Assembly (NCBI RefSeq): GCF_027111275.1
Contig: NZ_CP114286.1
Coordinates: 2,604,001-2,668,000, forward strand
DNA: 64,000 nt
Direction of reading: 5' to 3'
From: Flavobacterium luteolum
GTDB taxonomy: Bacteria; Bacteroidota; Bacteroidia; Flavobacteriales; Flavobacteriaceae
The position numbers and the translations under genes are program-made. Position 1 is the stretch's first letter. The number at the start of each line of letters is the position of its first letter. Positions 63,997 to 64,000 of this stretch are shown here, piece by piece. The notes under the pieces are model-generated. The model ran no database searches and was not told the DNA's origin. It saw nothing but the letters and a program-made list of their open reading frames with translations.

Positions 63997-64000
63997 ACTT

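Overview
The window is AT-rich chromosomal DNA from a Flavobacterium-type member of the Bacteroidota. Signs of this are a PorT/SprT type IX secretion gene, TamL, GLPGLI, DUF5686 and TonB-receptor families, promoters of the TTTG-N17-22-TAnnTTTG kind, a split MetH, and spacers built from short degenerate words typical of flavobacteria. I saw no rRNA, tRNA, CRISPR array, insertion sequence or phage genes.

Layout. 1-11.4 kb is housekeeping: fructose-bisphosphate aldolase (cut by the window edge), tamL, an rRNA/tRNA 2'-O-methyltransferase, porT, ubiE, folA, thyA, a bifunctional nuclease, etfA/etfB. 11.8-27.3 kb holds pyruvate dehydrogenase beta, cell-envelope proteins, a DNA glycosylase, a soluble plus a membrane pyrophosphatase, a deoxynucleoside kinase and a GLPGLI/TonB pair. 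From 27.4 to 60.3 kb almost everything serves sulfur and methionine: metK, a TonB receptor, O-acetylhomoserine sulfhydrylase, a divergent homoserine-dehydrogenase paralogue, metX, thrA, a second sulfhydrylase, an Rrf2 regulator, two TSUP transporters, the sulfate-reduction run cysH-cysD-cysN-sulfite reductase-siroheme genes-ferredoxin reductase, the two halves of MetH, and metF. 60.4-64 kb holds a methyltransferase, a dicarboxylate symporter and a PLP decarboxylase.

How the genes work together. Sulfate is activated (CysDN), reduced as APS (CysH, four-cysteine type, so no APS kinase is needed) and reduced to sulfide by the siroheme enzyme, whose cofactor is made by the next two genes. Aspartate is turned into homoserine (ThrA), acetylated (MetX), sulfhydrylated to homocysteine, methylated (MetH + MetF) and converted to SAM (MetK).

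The most notable signal is regulatory. Four short ORFs (28975, 32180, 35463, 35647), two of them packed with Met and Cys codons, each sit before a strong intrinsic terminator. Each has a segment in or touching its 3' end that can pair with the 5' arm of that terminator. This is the architecture of ribosome-mediated attenuation, here for Met/Cys genes, and two of the units run in series. They alternate with two SAM-I riboswitches and one SAM-II-like element, so one 33-kb island appears to combine SAM sensing with Met/Cys charging sensing. Two small uncharacterised proteins (58 and 72 aa) are the first genes behind three of the attenuators. A separate structured RNA candidate lies between the metH halves.
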